A stretch of 64,000 bases of DNA from Styela clava (GCF_964204865.1 NC_135250.1:14012001-14076000); one strand, 5' to 3'. Shown: positions 1 to 11,859, numbered from the stretch's first letter. Made by a program: numbers and translations. Notes: generated by a model from the sequence alone, not told the origin.

Positions 1-1456
1 CGCAATGTTTCTAGCATCACACCAATATGATATCGAATATCGTAAAACTGAAAATCATGGTAACGCAGATTTTTTATCAAAATTTGCATTGTCTGAAAGT
101 TCACATACAGATGATGAAGAATATTCTTTACGTTGCATTACTCGTCACAAGTACGGAAATCAGAAAAGCAACCACTAATGAGCCAATATTGTCTAAGACT
201 CTATAAAGTGATAGATTTGGTCCTGAAAGGTTGGCCAAACAAAATCAAAAATGATGAATTACAACCATATTTCAATAGAAGGCATTAACTCAGTGTTCAT
301 GAAGGATGTTTATTGTGGGGAAACAGAGTTGTAATTCCACCTAAATTACGTTCAAGAATTTTAGAAGAACTACATCCAGGCATAGTCAAAATGAAAGCGT
401 TGGCTCGATCATATGTCTGGTAGCCACAACTTACTAACTCAATTGAAAATAGAGTAAAAGAATGCGCTCCTTGCCAGGAAACGCGAAAAATGCCTGCAAA
501 TGCTGAACTACATATGTGAGAATTTCCCTCAAATGCGTGGGAACGAATTCATGTTGATTTTGCGGGACCGTTCATGGATATGATGTTTTTAGTTGTAATT
601 GACGCGTATTCAAAATGGGCAGAAGTAATCCCTATCACATCGCAAAGAACTCCGAACAACTAGTGTCTGACAATGGACCTACATTCACGTCGGAAGAGTT
701 TGCAAATTTTATGAAGAATAATGGCATACCTCATTCACGATCTGCACCGTTTCATCCGTCAAGTAATGGTATGGTCGAAAGATTTGTCGGAATTTTCAAG
801 AGTTCTCTTCTCCGAGGGGGAAAGGTGATATTTTACACAAACTGGATAATTTCCTACTAGCGTACAGAAATACACCTCATTCGACAACGAACGAGTCACC
901 AGCCATGTTATTAATGCAGCGATCTCTACGATCACGTTTAGACTTGGTCAAGCCTGATCTAGCATCAAAAGTTAATGAAAAGCAAACTAACGTGCAAGAT
1001 TCAAAAAGAAATCGTAAAACAAGATATTTTGAACTTTGTCAAGCAGTCTTGGCTCGTGACTATTCTAGCAAAAAGAGAAGATGGGTCAGTGGCACAATTA
1101 TTAAACATCTTGGACCACTGACATACCTTGTCAGAATTTCTAATGGTGTAACTTGGAAACGCCATATCGATCAGCTGCTGAAAGCTGAAAATGACGAACT
1201 TTGTCGAAGATATGAAAAACCGGAATGGTAGAATTGGAACCGGTCAAGCACATTGACAGATGACAATCCTGTCCAGCCACAGGGTAATCAAGGAGCACAG
1301 CAGCATCCTATACCCAGGCGCAATCCTCTCAGAAACAGGAGACCGCCTGACAGATTAAATTTATAGTGATATTGATAATGAACATTGAATTGAGAGGGTT
1401 CACTGTAAATGTGTTAATTTAGTGACATTGTTCATTTCTTCCTAAGGGGAGAGGGG
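1..1456 (+). pseudogene. Decayed Ty3/gypsy retrotransposon pol fragment (RNase H end and integrase)
   Basis: Host-genome LTR retrotransposon remnant whose 5' part lies outside the window. Frame 2 from base 2 to a stop at 177-179 gives the end of an RNase H-like region, including the motif EYRKTENHGNADFLSK. From about 290 to 1231, pieces in several frames give an integrase: a zinc-binding region (CAPCQE near 470), a first catalytic Asp in HVDFAGPF (about 550-575), VSDNGPTF with the second Asp (about 663-690), and a C-terminal segment at 905-1231 with a GTIIKHLGPLTYLV-type chromatin/DNA-binding fold. The frame is broken by in-frame stops near 421 and 517, by a shift with loss of catalytic-core sequence near 640-660, and by a shift near 830. 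The copy is therefore dead. Similarity is by eye; the clade within Ty3/gypsy is not resolved. Confidence 0.88.
1444..1456 (+). other. Polypurine tract of the gypsy element
   Basis: The purine run AAGGGGAGAGGGG lies directly before a TGTTGTG start. This is the normal plus-strand primer site next to a 3' LTR and fits the orientation of the pol fragment. Confidence 0.8.
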
Positions 1457-1690
1457 TGTTGTGTATTTACGTCATAGCTTGTTGTTTTAACACCGACTAT
1501 ATTTGTGAATATGATGTCATAATTGTTTTCTCGTAATTGCTCCTTGCTTTTACCTGTCTGCGTGCTTGTTATTCATTCTTGTGTTTTGAACTGTCTAGCG
1601 TTAAGCTGTGTTATACTGACGTCATACTTTGTCGTATAATAAACAACGAAAATCGATCGAATATCATGCCCAACGCCGTGATATTTTACC
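1457..1690 (+). repeat. 3' LTR of the gypsy element (right end uncertain)
   Basis: The LTR begins TGTTGTG right after the polypurine tract. It contains a polyadenylation signal AATAAA at 1638-1643. A possible end is the ...TTTACCA near 1690; an alternative is the ...GTTACA near 1960. The end cannot be fixed because the 5' LTR and the left target duplication are outside the window. Confidence 0.6.
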
Positions 1691-3263
1691 AAATTTTCGT
1701 TCAATTGAATGGCAATCTTTCCCCGCTTCATGGCTTTTATTGTGAGTTTCATTGTGTAATATATAATAATTGTGTTATTGTGCGTATATTTTTAGAGTGG
1801 CATTTTATTTCTCACCAGCAACTTCGAAATTTCCCAACGGTTGGGAAGCACTGGTCTAGATTCTCTTGTGTTCGTCTGAAATCAGAAAGTGCGTTGTGCA
1901 ATGCAAGCGTTTGGTTCAGCGACGCGCAACCAACGTGTCATGTGCAGGTCACGTGTTACAGCAGGTATTTCGAATAGTGAGCCGCTGCATATTCGAATAT
2001 TTCTCCCAGTCCTTCTCAGTAATCATTGAGTTTATGTAATTAAAATGTTGTAAAGCTGTTGGGTAATATGTAAATTCTCACGTAAGTCCGCTGTTATTTC
2101 AGTTTGTTGAAAACGTTCGCAGCCCGCAATAAATTTCTTCATGTGAAATGGCCCGCCGCACTAAAAAGGTTGGGCAGTCGAGGTCTATTACGTATATGCA
2201 GTATTCTAATTGATTATGGAATCGAAATAAACGTACACTTATACTAAATACTTCACTTTCCTTAACGAAACACTTTTATTTCATTGATTATGATTCATTC
2301 AACGAAACAAGTAATTGGTATCGCCGGGCGAAGTGCCTGCAAGTCCAAAAGTATGCAGGTGTAGATATTCAGAAAAAGAACTCTGGTGCAAAAATAATGG
2401 AACTCTACGCACAGCCAAGGCAAAAGGTGTAACAGGGGCGCGGCGACTCTGTGGGCGACGCGTGTTTCGCTTGTGCTGTTAAGCATTGGCGTGTGCAGAT
2501 GTGCAGCATTTTTATATTGAAACGCACAGGCACTGAAATATTTTATTGGCATGGTAGGTCTTCAGGTTTGCTGTCTAATCTTTGTAGCCTAAATTTTGTT
2601 TTTCCACGCTCATATAAAATATTTAATCATCTTCACCATGATAACATTCGGGACAACAATCGAATGGAAATACAATGGTCAATGGATTGTCAGATTGTTG
2701 ATATTGAAAATATGAAATACGATATAATTTAATGTGGGTACCATACCTGTAATGTATATTAATTTTTCTTCGCTTATCCAGAACTTAAACCAGGAAATTG
2801 GAATTGACATACAAATAATTTCAATTCTTGAATTCACTTTATATGGACAAAAGTAACAAATTCCATTTTCAGATATTGGCACTGGAATTCAATTTGGCAA
2901 ATAAAGTGAAGAGCAGCACAGGGCACCAATAGCAGTATAACCCAAATGAATTTATTTGTTTATTATTGCTGTATTGTTTCCTGCCTTAATGTTTTTAGGG
3001 GTTAGGTTGATGATCAAATCATATTGTCAATCATACTTAAGCCATTAAAGTTGACAGCTTGATTGCCTGATTATGAATTCAGGTATGTGAAATCAAAAAT
3101 CAGATAATATAGCAATTTATAAACTACCTCAAAGGCTATTTTTATTTCAGAAGATAGATTTAAACACCTGATAGTATCACAACCACATAGAATCTGGTAC
3201 CTGAATGTGTTCCTGTTATCAATACACTATCTCACTATTTGGCTTACTAAATAGCTTGGTTTG
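1691..3263. other. Non-coding spacer upstream of JMJD4
   Basis: No gene can be supported. There is a perfect short palindrome TTCCCAACGGTTGGGAA at 1831-1847, followed by GCACTG. It resembles abutting ends of hAT-type elements, but no complete element could be closed. Open frames here are short and unrelated to known domains. Confidence 0.5.
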
Positions 3264-4697
3264 ATGCATATATCACAGAAAAAATTATGTGAAATACTGC
3301 AAAAAACGACTGAAAGACATTCTGACGATAATTCAGAAACTTATCACATAGATAAAGTAGACAGCCAAATATCATATGATGACTTTTTCTGTAAATACCT
3401 TGTGAGCAACAGGCCTTGTCTTTTTGGAAATTTTGTCACAAGAGATTGGAAAAGTGCCGTTGAATGGACTAGTAGAAAGACTGTGAACAATTATACAGAG
3501 GTTTTGCCTAATTTTGAATATTTAAAACAACATTTTGGAAATGCCAAAGTCCCAGTTGCAGATTGCAACAAAAAGTATTTTAACAGCCAATGCAAAACGG
3601 AAACTACTTTTTCAGAGTTTATTACCTATTGGGAAAATTATATTACACAAGGCTACAAGGAGAAAGACCCTTGTTTGTATTTGAAAGACTGGCATTTCGT
3701 GAAATCATTCAAAAATTACAAACTATATAATGTGGCAGAATATTTCCACAGTGACTGGTTAAATGAACTGAGTGATGATGAAATTGAAAGTGATGATTTC
3801 CGCTTTGTGTACATGGGCCCTAAGGGCTCTTGGACACCTTTTCATGCAGATGTCTATCGTTCATTTAGTTGGTCTGCAAATATTTGTGGTATTAAAAAAT
3901 GGTTATTATTTCCTCCAGGTGATGAACATTATCTAAAAAATGTAAATGGCGAACTTCCTTTTGATGTAACTGCTCCTGAAATGCAGGACATGAATATTTA
4001 CCCCAATGCACAAAAAGCTCATTGTCTGACAATAGTACAAAAACCTGGAGAGTTGATATTTGTCCCTTCTGGATGGTATCACCAGGTTCATAATCTTGAC
4101 GATACAATTTCTATTAACCATAACTGGTTGAATGCCAGTAATATTGATATCGTTTGTAATTTTTTATGCTCAGAGTTTGAATTGGTTAAAAAAGAAATTA
4201 TTGATTGCAAAGAATTAATGACTGAAAAAGAATGGCTAAACCAATGCCTAATAATAATGAAAGCAAATAGTGGAACAGATTTAAATGATTTTGTTCAATT
4301 CCTAACAAAAATATCTAATCCACGTATAATATCACTGCAAAATCATTTGCAAAAACATCCCAAACTAAAATTCGCCTGTGAATGTTCAAATACAGAATAC
4401 CAAGACAATATGCGAATATACAGTGTTCTCAAGACTTTTTTAGATAGAATAAAATTAAAAAATGAAGATGATACAAGTTTTCATGCTACATACTGTGAGC
4501 TTGATAATGACAAAAATCATGTTTTTATGGAGTATTGTATAAATCACACAATCTATGATCTTTGCATGATATTGAATGCTATTAAAATAGTTTTGAAAAG
4601 CAGTGAATATGAAATTTATGGAAGTTGCGATATAAAAAAATTGTTTCACAATGTTTTTAACAGTATCTATCTGTTTTGTGAGTGTCCATCAATGTGA
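3264..4697 (+). CDS. JMJD4: JmjC-domain lysyl hydroxylase JMJD4
   Basis: Predicted 2-oxoglutarate/Fe(II) oxygenase of 477 residues in one uninterrupted exon. The family enzyme C4-hydroxylates a lysine in the NIKS loop of translation release factor eRF1 and supports accurate termination in the cytosol. Visible signatures are LYLKDWHF (about 138), the PFHADVYRSFSWS block with the first iron ligands H194 and D196, GIKKWLLFPPG, and GWYHQVHNLDDTISINHNW with the distal iron ligand H273. Length fits animal JMJD4 (about 420-480). The first ATG is at 3264, with an in-frame stop TAG at 3252, so the coding start is here. The bases before it (TTACTAAATAG at 3244-3254) look like a branch point plus 3' splice site, so a 5' UTR intron or spliced-leader acceptor is possible. 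TYW5, another JmjC protein, is less likely because the HNLDDTISINHNW block is JMJD4-specific. Confidence 0.95.
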   Translation: MHISQKKLCEILQKTTERHSDDNSETYHIDKVDSQISYDDFFCKYLVSNRPCLFGNFVTRDWKSAVEWTSRKTVNNYTEVLPNFEYLKQHFGNAKVPVADCNKKYFNSQCKTETTFSEFITYWENYITQGYKEKDPCLYLKDWHFVKSFKNYKLYNVAEYFHSDWLNELSDDEIESDDFRFVYMGPKGSWTPFHADVYRSFSWSANICGIKKWLLFPPGDEHYLKNVNGELPFDVTAPEMQDMNIYPNAQKAHCLTIVQKPGELIFVPSGWYHQVHNLDDTISINHNWLNASNIDIVCNFLCSEFELVKKEIIDCKELMTEKEWLNQCLIIMKANSGTDLNDFVQFLTKISNPRIISLQNHLQKHPKLKFACECSNTEYQDNMRIYSVLKTFLDRIKLKNEDDTSFHATYCELDNDKNHVFMEYCINHTIYDLCMILNAIKIVLKSSEYEIYGSCDIKKLFHNVFNSIYLFCECPSM

Positions 4698-5534
4698 TGT
4701 GTCTTAAATTACGTAATTTGAAGCCATTGCTCTTGCATTGTCTCTGAACCAAAGGTCAAGTCAGAATGTTCGCAAATTTTAATTATTGCCGAGTCATAAT
4801 ATGTTTCATAAAACAAAAATGAAAAAGATAAATACGTGGCTCAGTGGCACTATTAACATGGAAGTCACATGAAAACAGGGGTTCTCCTCTTTTATACTCT
4901 CATTTACCCCTTGGCAAATTTCAAAAGTAAACTTTTACCTTCTTATCTTTGTATACTGTCAATTTCATGTGTGCTGTAAGTAAATTATGACTACAGTTAC
5001 GCTGAGCTAACTTGAGTCATTGACCCACCTTGAGTATCATTTTTCAACTAGACTCTAACAACCACCACTGTGAAGGGCTTTTCCACCGGCTTTTCCTCCT
5101 TGTTTTTTGAATTTAGCGGATAAGTCAAAGTTGACCCCATAATATTATCATTGTGTTTTAAATATTTCACTGAAACCATCATAACATATGAATAATCTAA
5201 ATTATTTATTCCAAGTTCTAAATTACTATCTAATTTGTTTATGTAAGGCTGAGATTGCTTATAATAATAGTGTCCCGCTATTAGCAACCTGGGTGAGAAC
5301 AGTTGCATTTACAATATTTTTCTTTGTGATAAATCATGAATAATTTTACAGTGGTATGTGTTGATCTAACAAATATTTCAATTACTGATATTTATTTTTA
5401 AATTTTATTTTCAAGATTCCAAGTAGATTGTTTATTATAAAATGCTTAATACTTCTATGAGAATCATCTGTCATATGCTTCTTGTTTACTACAGTTAGTG
5501 CTTGTTATAACTGACATAGTTTTGTTGTGTAAAG
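4698..5534. other. Spacer between JMJD4 and TYW4
   Basis: AT-rich stretch with no supportable gene. No canonical AATAAA was found soon after the JMJD4 stop. At about 840 bp it is too long for a typical trans-spliced tunicate operon spacer. Confidence 0.5.
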
Positions 5535-8500
5535 ATGAATTCTGAACAGGTACTATTTTTTTGGTATATTTTTCATTTTCTGTTATATCTTTCATTTTTG
5601 TGCTATTTTGTTGCTGATAATAGATTTTAATGAAAGTTTGATTTCATTATGGGCTATTTAATTTTTGAATGACTTTTTTTGAATAATAGTTTTTTATTAT
5701 AATTTACCAATTTTTTCTAACCATGCACTACTACTAACCATAACATTCTATTAACATGCTGAATTTATAGTTAGCCTCAGAATACTGAAATGAATTGTTA
5801 TAAAATTGTATGGTTTTTACATATTATCTAGCCCAGGAGTGTGCAACCTTTGATACAGGAGGGCCAGATAGAAATGACTGGATGAAACCGCGGCATTATT
5901 TAACATAAGTTTTCTATTAGTTGCTGGCACACAAATTTTGGTTTTTGATCTTAAGACATGAATTATTTGCTTCTCACAAGCTAGCTGTTAGAGCATTGTA
6001 TCGTCATAGGCATAGATAATAAATTGGACCCAGGTATAGGCTTCGCAATGCAAAGGGATTGGAATTACTAATTTGAAAACACGTTTCGCGGGCCGCACAT
6101 CATTCAAAATTGGCACTTCTCCCCGGGTCACACAATTTTTCCGTGGAGGGCTGCAGGTTGCCCACCCCTGATCTAGCCTATATATTTTAATAGATTGTCA
6201 TACAAATTTCAGGTGCAAGGTACCAATGACAGCAGCATAGTTAGTAAGCTTTCTATGGTACAGAGGGGATATTTTGAGGATGATTTTATCAAATCTTTTG
6301 TTGAGAAACCGTCACGTAGATCTCCTCTTATAAATAGATGTTATCATGCAAGAGCAGCAGCCGTATCATACTGTGTCGAAAAATTTGTTACAAGTGAGTT
6401 AAAAAAACATTCTATGTCGAATGAATCGAATATTCGAATATATTCAAAATTCGTTATATGGATATAAAAAAATTTAAATTTAGGAATAATTTATTTGAAA
6501 ATTGAGCTGTCAGACAAGCAGATCAAAAAATAGTGATTTATGCAATTTTCCACAACTTGTCCCCCATTTAGAGTGTATTTGATAAATCATATATTGAGTA
6601 ATTTTTTTGTCAGAATGTATTCCAAATATTGGAATACCGGTATTTGATTTTGGCCATCCCTGTTCCAGGTGACCAGGGTTACATATAATGAAACCAAATA
6701 ACAATTTCGAAGGAGAAAATCAAAAGAACATTTTTTATTTTGGGCCATATTTTAAAGTATGAGATGCCTAATTCTATGTATGTTCTCAGAGAAAGATGTA
6801 TTGCAAAAAGAAATGTCTTGAATGGTTTGAAAGACTTCTGGCAATCGTCAAATTTTAAATAAATCTGAAATTTTGTGATTCATCGAAGCCAACTATTTTT
6901 TGAATGTTTTTAATATTTTGCTAAATTATTGCAATTCTGATTCTATCTGGTATAGGCCTAAATATTTAGTTTTAGTTTAACAAAATAAATTATATCTTTT
7001 TTCCAGGTGACAAAGACATGAAGCAAATCATTTCACTTGGTGCAGGATTCGATACAACCTATTTTCGTTTAAAGCAGAAGGGTTATATGAAAAATATTCA
7101 ATATATTGAAATTGATTATCCAGCGGTCATGAAACGGAAGGTAGCACTAGCAAAGAGAGCAAATCTGATTCTGGAAGATGATGAATTAGAACACAGAACT
7201 GAAAGAGAGCTTGGATTTCTAATCTATAAGTAAGCTACCACCAAATATATTTACTGATGACATTTTCAAACAATTTGGCTCTGTTGTTTTGAAGTATGAA
7301 CTTTTTAACTATGATTTTTTAGAAGCTGTTTTCCATTTTGTATTTATTTTTCAAGTATAAAATATCATTGAATTTCAATTCTCCAGAAACCTTCATTGCG
7401 GTTATTGAACTGATATCAAATAATTCACAGATGTATGTATGTAGACCTAAACATAATCAATGGATACATTTAATTTTTTATTAATTTTATATTTTTACTT
7501 CAGAATGTGATATTGTCTTTTGTGTCTACTCTATACCCTATATTTTCAGATCTGAAGAATACATATGTTTGGGATATGATTTGCAGTTAGTTGGGAAGCG
7601 ACTACATGCATTGCTTGAGTCGGTTAATGTTGATTTCAAGAAACCAACATTGTTTCTCTCTGAAGTTGTGTTGACAGTGAGTCTTATTCCAGTGTTCTAC
7701 GATATAAACGAAGACAAAATGCAAAATTAGTTTTAATCCTCTAAATCAGGGGTGTGCGACCTGCGGGCCAAATGCGGCCCACAGGTAAAAATTGTGTGGC
7801 CCTCGGAGAAGTGCCAATTTTGAATGGTATGCGGCCCACAAAACAAGTTTTTAATCTGGTACATGCGAGCAATTCGAATTTCATTGCGTTGCAAAGCTAA
7901 TACCAGAGACCAATTTATTATCTATGCCTATGGCGTTACGATGGCCTAACATCTAGCGTGTCCGAATCGAACAGCGCATGTCATTAAGATCAATAACCAT
8001 AATTAAAAGCCTATGTTATTTAAAGGTGCGGCCCACGGTTTCACCCAGTTATTTGTATCTGGCCCTCTTGTATTAAAAATTGCACACCCTTGTTCTAAAT
8101 GTTAGACAAATTAACCAGTATTTTATATTTTGTACAACATTTTCACAGGTACCCATATTTAAACAATTTCATTTATAATTGATTTGAAAATCTTGAATTG
8201 TTAGATAATCAAAATGTTAATCTAAAAGTGTAGATAAGTGTATTGATTTATTGTTTTTCATTAACAGTATTTACCAGCCAAAAACTCATCATTGGTTTTA
8301 CAATGGATTGCAAAAAACTTTTACAATGCTGTAGTTGTGGTATTTGAGCAAGTTAATCCTTGGAATAGTTTCGGAAAAGTCATGTGCAAGTATGAGAGAA
8401 TTATTTATACAATTCATACCTTTGTCACTCTGTGTGGTACTTATGTTAAAAATATTTTAAATTTGTTTATTTTTGATAAATTTTATTTGATAAATAAAGT

Positions 8501-11500
8501 TATTATTCAAGATCGGAGCCAATATTGAAACTGGGTATTTAATTTGTCTTGTTTCTTATTTATTTCCTTGCAGACAATGCTTCCCAATGGAGGAAAGTTT
8601 TCATAATTTTTTATTATTACTTGAGCTGAAACTAATCTAGCAATGCAATGGTCATTTAATAGAATTTTCTACCCTAATTCTAAATTCTTTTGTCATATTT
8701 TAATACTTTCACCCCTGTTTGCTTTGTTGTACAAAATAGGTTTGATCAAATTTTAACAGACATTTTAAACAGATTGGAAGTCCATTGCTAACCATTGATG
8801 AATACCCGACGATTGCAAGCCAAGTGGAACGTCATTGTAACCTCGGTTTAGCTTACTGTAATGCTACAAGTTTGGATCGATTTTACTACTCTTGTGTTCC
8901 TGCTGAAAAAAGAAAATTATTGGAAAATTTAGAAATATTCGATGAATTTGAAGCATGGCATGAAGCTTGTCAGCATTATTTCATTTTGTGTAGTACAAAC
9001 AGCGAAAGTGAAAAATACAAAATATTCTGCAAAATGCTGTTCGAAGATGCAAATGCAATTTTTAAAGGTTTGTACATTTCATTCCTGTATCATGTGTTCA
9101 AAAGAATAATGATAGGAAATTGTGTTACAGTCAATAATATTTGAATATTTAAACATACCTAAACTCTACTGATGGCCAGTCATGTTTCATTCTTGATTTT
9201 ATTTTTTATATCTTCATTCTACTCGAAACTACAGGAAAGTCTCACAGGCTAAATTTGGTAAATCCTGGGCTAGGCCAATCAATGGATTGAGTATAACTCT
9301 ATTCCAAAACATATCCAAACATATCCATTTGATTTATTGAAAAAAAGTTTTCAAGTACCGGTACTCTTCTCCTATGTGTATTCTCAGGTCAAATATTTTT
9401 TTTTAGAGAGTCTCCCTGCAGCAGTGATTTCAATGAATGCCAAATATAGTGTTGAACCTTCAGTTAAAAGGTTTGGTCATAGTTCTTCACTTATCAAGGT
9501 AAAGAAAAAGGATACTGGTCAAGAAAGGGAGGTTAGTAAAATATAGCTTCTACCAAAACAAATTGTCACTCAATATACCTTTTGGCTCTACACCCAATTC
9601 ATACAGTACATCGTGATATTTCCATAAAGTTTCAGTCGCTCTTGGTCTTTCCATGGTAACCTGCAACTCCACTCGGAGATTAGTCTCTTTCATTCACAAG
9701 TTGTGTGTGACCTTGTTTTAAACAAATTTTCCTGAGAAACAATTCTCTACAAGGTTTACTGAGATGGGTGTTTCTGTAGTATGTGTACCTGGTTAGAGTT
9801 AGGCCTTAATTTTATTTTGAATTTCCTTATTTTAGTTCTATTACGAGTTCGGGGACTGTCTGTGTTAGCCAAGTGAATATACTCCCTGCCCATAGGCTTC
9901 CGTCCCTTAACACAACTTGATGTAAAGTAGGCGAGCAAATTTAGTTACCTCCATATTGGTACACATACTTCTGGAGCAACAGTGTTTCTGATGTTTGGCT
10001 GATATACAGTGACTCTACATGTTCATGCTAAAATGGTTGATCTTGTGTTTTTTCAGTTTATCATCGTCATTGGTGGATTTGGCATTCCGGCTGACAGTCT
10101 TGCACACCAAAGGCTACATAATAATGTAACAGTGGTTGATATAGCTACAGGCAAATCATATAAGTGCAATGAAACCGATCAAGCAATGGATGGAGCTGGT
10201 GTATTTCCATTTCCAATGTTTGGGAGTAGTGTTGCTTGCCAACACCATGAAAAATCTATAATATTAGTTTTCGGTGGTAGAGCGTCGCCTCTCAAATGCA
10301 CAAATTCTTTAGCATTTCTGGTATTTTCTAATGAAGATTTACAAGAAGACTGTGATTGGCAGTATAAAGTGGAAGTTATAGATGTCAAGGAAGGTGAAAA
10401 TTGGCCTGCGCCAAGGTGGAGGCATGCCACTGAGATTATTCCTAACAATCAAATGGAAAAGTATATGATTTTGTTTGGAGGTCGAGATGACCGATTAATT
10501 TTTGATGATATGTGGGTATATGATATTGAAAGTAGGAAATGGAATCAATTAACGCTGCATGGGAGTGGAATTTCACCAAGGTATGTATGTGATGGAATGT
10601 CATTTTGTCTAATATGAACACTCTATCATGTTTCAGGAACTAAATTTAATATCTATCTATGTTTTTTTCACTTCATTTCGGTAGTATATTCATGGTTATT
10701 GAAAACGATTGAATTGTGATTCAATGTTCATGGTTTCTGAGATTATTTCATTTCTCAACAGACATTCTCATTCTGTATGTGCAACAAATGATGGAAATAT
10801 TCTGTTGTCTGGGGGCATTGGTGATGGCAATGTCATCTTTGATGATTTATACATGATTGGCATCGATACAGAAAATCTTGAAGCAAGTGTGCAAAGGTAT
10901 CTTTTGAACATTTTGTATTTAGTATGTGTGTTCACAGTCGCATCATATCCAGGTCACAATCTCCAATTTTGAACTTTAATCGGCGCTCTACAGAAGTATG
11001 TGTACTAATATGGAGGTAACTAATATTGTTCGGCTACTTTACATCAAGTTGTGTAAAGGAACAGAAATCTATGGGCAGGGGGTATATTCACTTGGCTAAC
11101 ACAAACAGTCCCCGAACTCCTAATAGAAATAAAATAAAGATAATCAGAATAAAGTTATGGCCTGACCCTAACCTGGGACAAATACTACGGGAGTACCCTT
11201 TAATCTGCCTTGTTTTTTGAAAGGACTGTTATTTTCTCAGTTCTTCCTCAAGTTTGAAACTTTAATCCACTGCTTTTTTCTGTAAGAAAATGATTTTTCT
11301 GTGCAACATATAGCTTACTTGATTATACTCTGTGTCGAAGTTTTGACTGTTATACTAAAGAAAGTTGATCAAAATACCACCAACATTGTGCCCATTGCGA
11401 TTCTTTATTCGAGGCAATGGCTTGCAAATGAGTTTGTACAAATTATAGCGGTATGTTTCAGTCTAGTCAGATCTAGTGGACTGATTTTTCAGTATGTGAT

Positions 11501-11859
11501 AACATTTCAGGATCATTCTATACTCTCTGCCTCCGCTGTTTTCTCACACTTCTCATTGCTATGGAGATTTGTTAATATTGGTAGGAGGTGTAACATCTCA
11601 CATCAACTCCAAATTCGGCGATGAAAGAGAGCGTGGTATGATAACAGTATTGAATTTGCAAAATGGAAAGTGTTCATCTTATACTGTAAATGATATATCA
11701 AATGATATCATAATGCTTCACAATCATACCAGCATTTTTTCGGTATTACAGCAGACTTTGTTTATTGTTGGCGGTGGTGATAACTGCTTTTCTTTTGGTA
11801 CATGGTTCAACATTTCACCTATGCAGTTAATATTTGATCAATCTTTAGAAATACATTAA
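5535..11859 (+). CDS. LCMT2: tRNA wybutosine-synthesizing protein 4 (TYW4/LCMT2), ten exons
   Basis: Predicted S-adenosylmethionine enzyme that methylates and methoxycarbonylates the wybutosine side chain at position 37 of tRNA-Phe, in the cytosol. Exons by GT/AG and phase: 5535-5549, 6213-6393, 7007-7229, 7550-7676, 8268-8389, 8760-9067, 9407-9498, 10057-10580, 10762-10896, 11511-11859. They total 2076 nt, or 691 residues; human LCMT2 is about 686. Residues 5-350 form a leucine-carboxyl-methyltransferase-like domain with NDSS near the start, the SAM loop SLGAGFD (75-81), EIDYP (100-104), FLSEVVLT, VVVFEQVNPW and PFDEFEAWH-like IFDEFEAWHEACQHYF. From about 357 a kelch propeller follows (IGGFG, LVFGGR, ILFGGR, LLSGGIG, LILVGG, LFIVGGGDNCFSFGT). 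The five-residue first exon is the weakest part; all other joins keep frame. Four small transposons lie in introns 1, 4, 7 and 9. Confidence 0.93.
5834..6170 (-). mobile_element. hAT-like miniature element in TYW4 intron 1
   Basis: 337-bp element with ends CAGGAGTGTGCAACC and GGTTGCCCACCCCTG. A perfect 8-bp target duplication ATCTAGCC flanks it at 5826-5833 and 6171-6178. CA...TG termini and 8-bp duplications are typical of hAT transposons. It is non-coding, and is an inverted homologue of the element at 7747-8092. Confidence 0.9.
7747..8092 (+). mobile_element. hAT-like miniature element in TYW4 intron 4
   Basis: 346-bp element starting CAGGGGTGTGCGACCTGCGG and ending TTGCACACCCTTG. The flanks are CTCTAAAT (7739-7746) and TTCTAAAT (8093-8100), a 7/8 target duplication. 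Its internal sequence matches the reverse complement of the intron-1 element along its whole length, so both belong to one non-autonomous family. Confidence 0.9.
9767..9980 (-). mobile_element. Merlin-like MITE, degraded copy in TYW4 intron 7
   Basis: About 214 bp related to the copies at 10982-11197 (same family, opposite orientation) and 52802-53010. Diagnostic blocks are TAGTATGTGTACCTGG on the left and ACACATACTTCTGGAGC on the right. No convincing target duplication remains. Confidence 0.75.
10982..11197 (+). mobile_element. Merlin-like MITE in TYW4 intron 9
   Basis: 216-bp element starting GGCGCTCTACAGAAGTATG and ending CTACGGGAGTACC, with imperfect terminal inverted repeats of about 24 bp. 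It is bracketed by a perfect 8-bp duplication CTTTAATC at 10974-10981 and 11198-11205. GG...CC termini with 8-9-bp duplications are known for the Merlin superfamily; this assignment is inferred because no transposase is present. Confidence 0.82.

Noticed and set aside
1537..1977. 146-codon frame after the gypsy element
   Set aside because: It starts inside the LTR and continues into spacer; no protein similarity.
1831..2180. Possible hAT element between 1.8 and 2.2 kb
   Set aside because: Several end-like motifs (GGTTGGG...) occur, but no pair of ends with matching target duplication could be closed.
3264..4697. TYW5 as identity of the JmjC gene
   Set aside because: Tempting next to TYW4, but the iron-site blocks and length match JMJD4.
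8572..8760. Alternative TYW4 exon after the TTGCAG at 8567-8572
   Set aside because: It gives no family-like sequence; the acceptor at 8758-8759 restores the expected KHFKQIGSPL block in frame.
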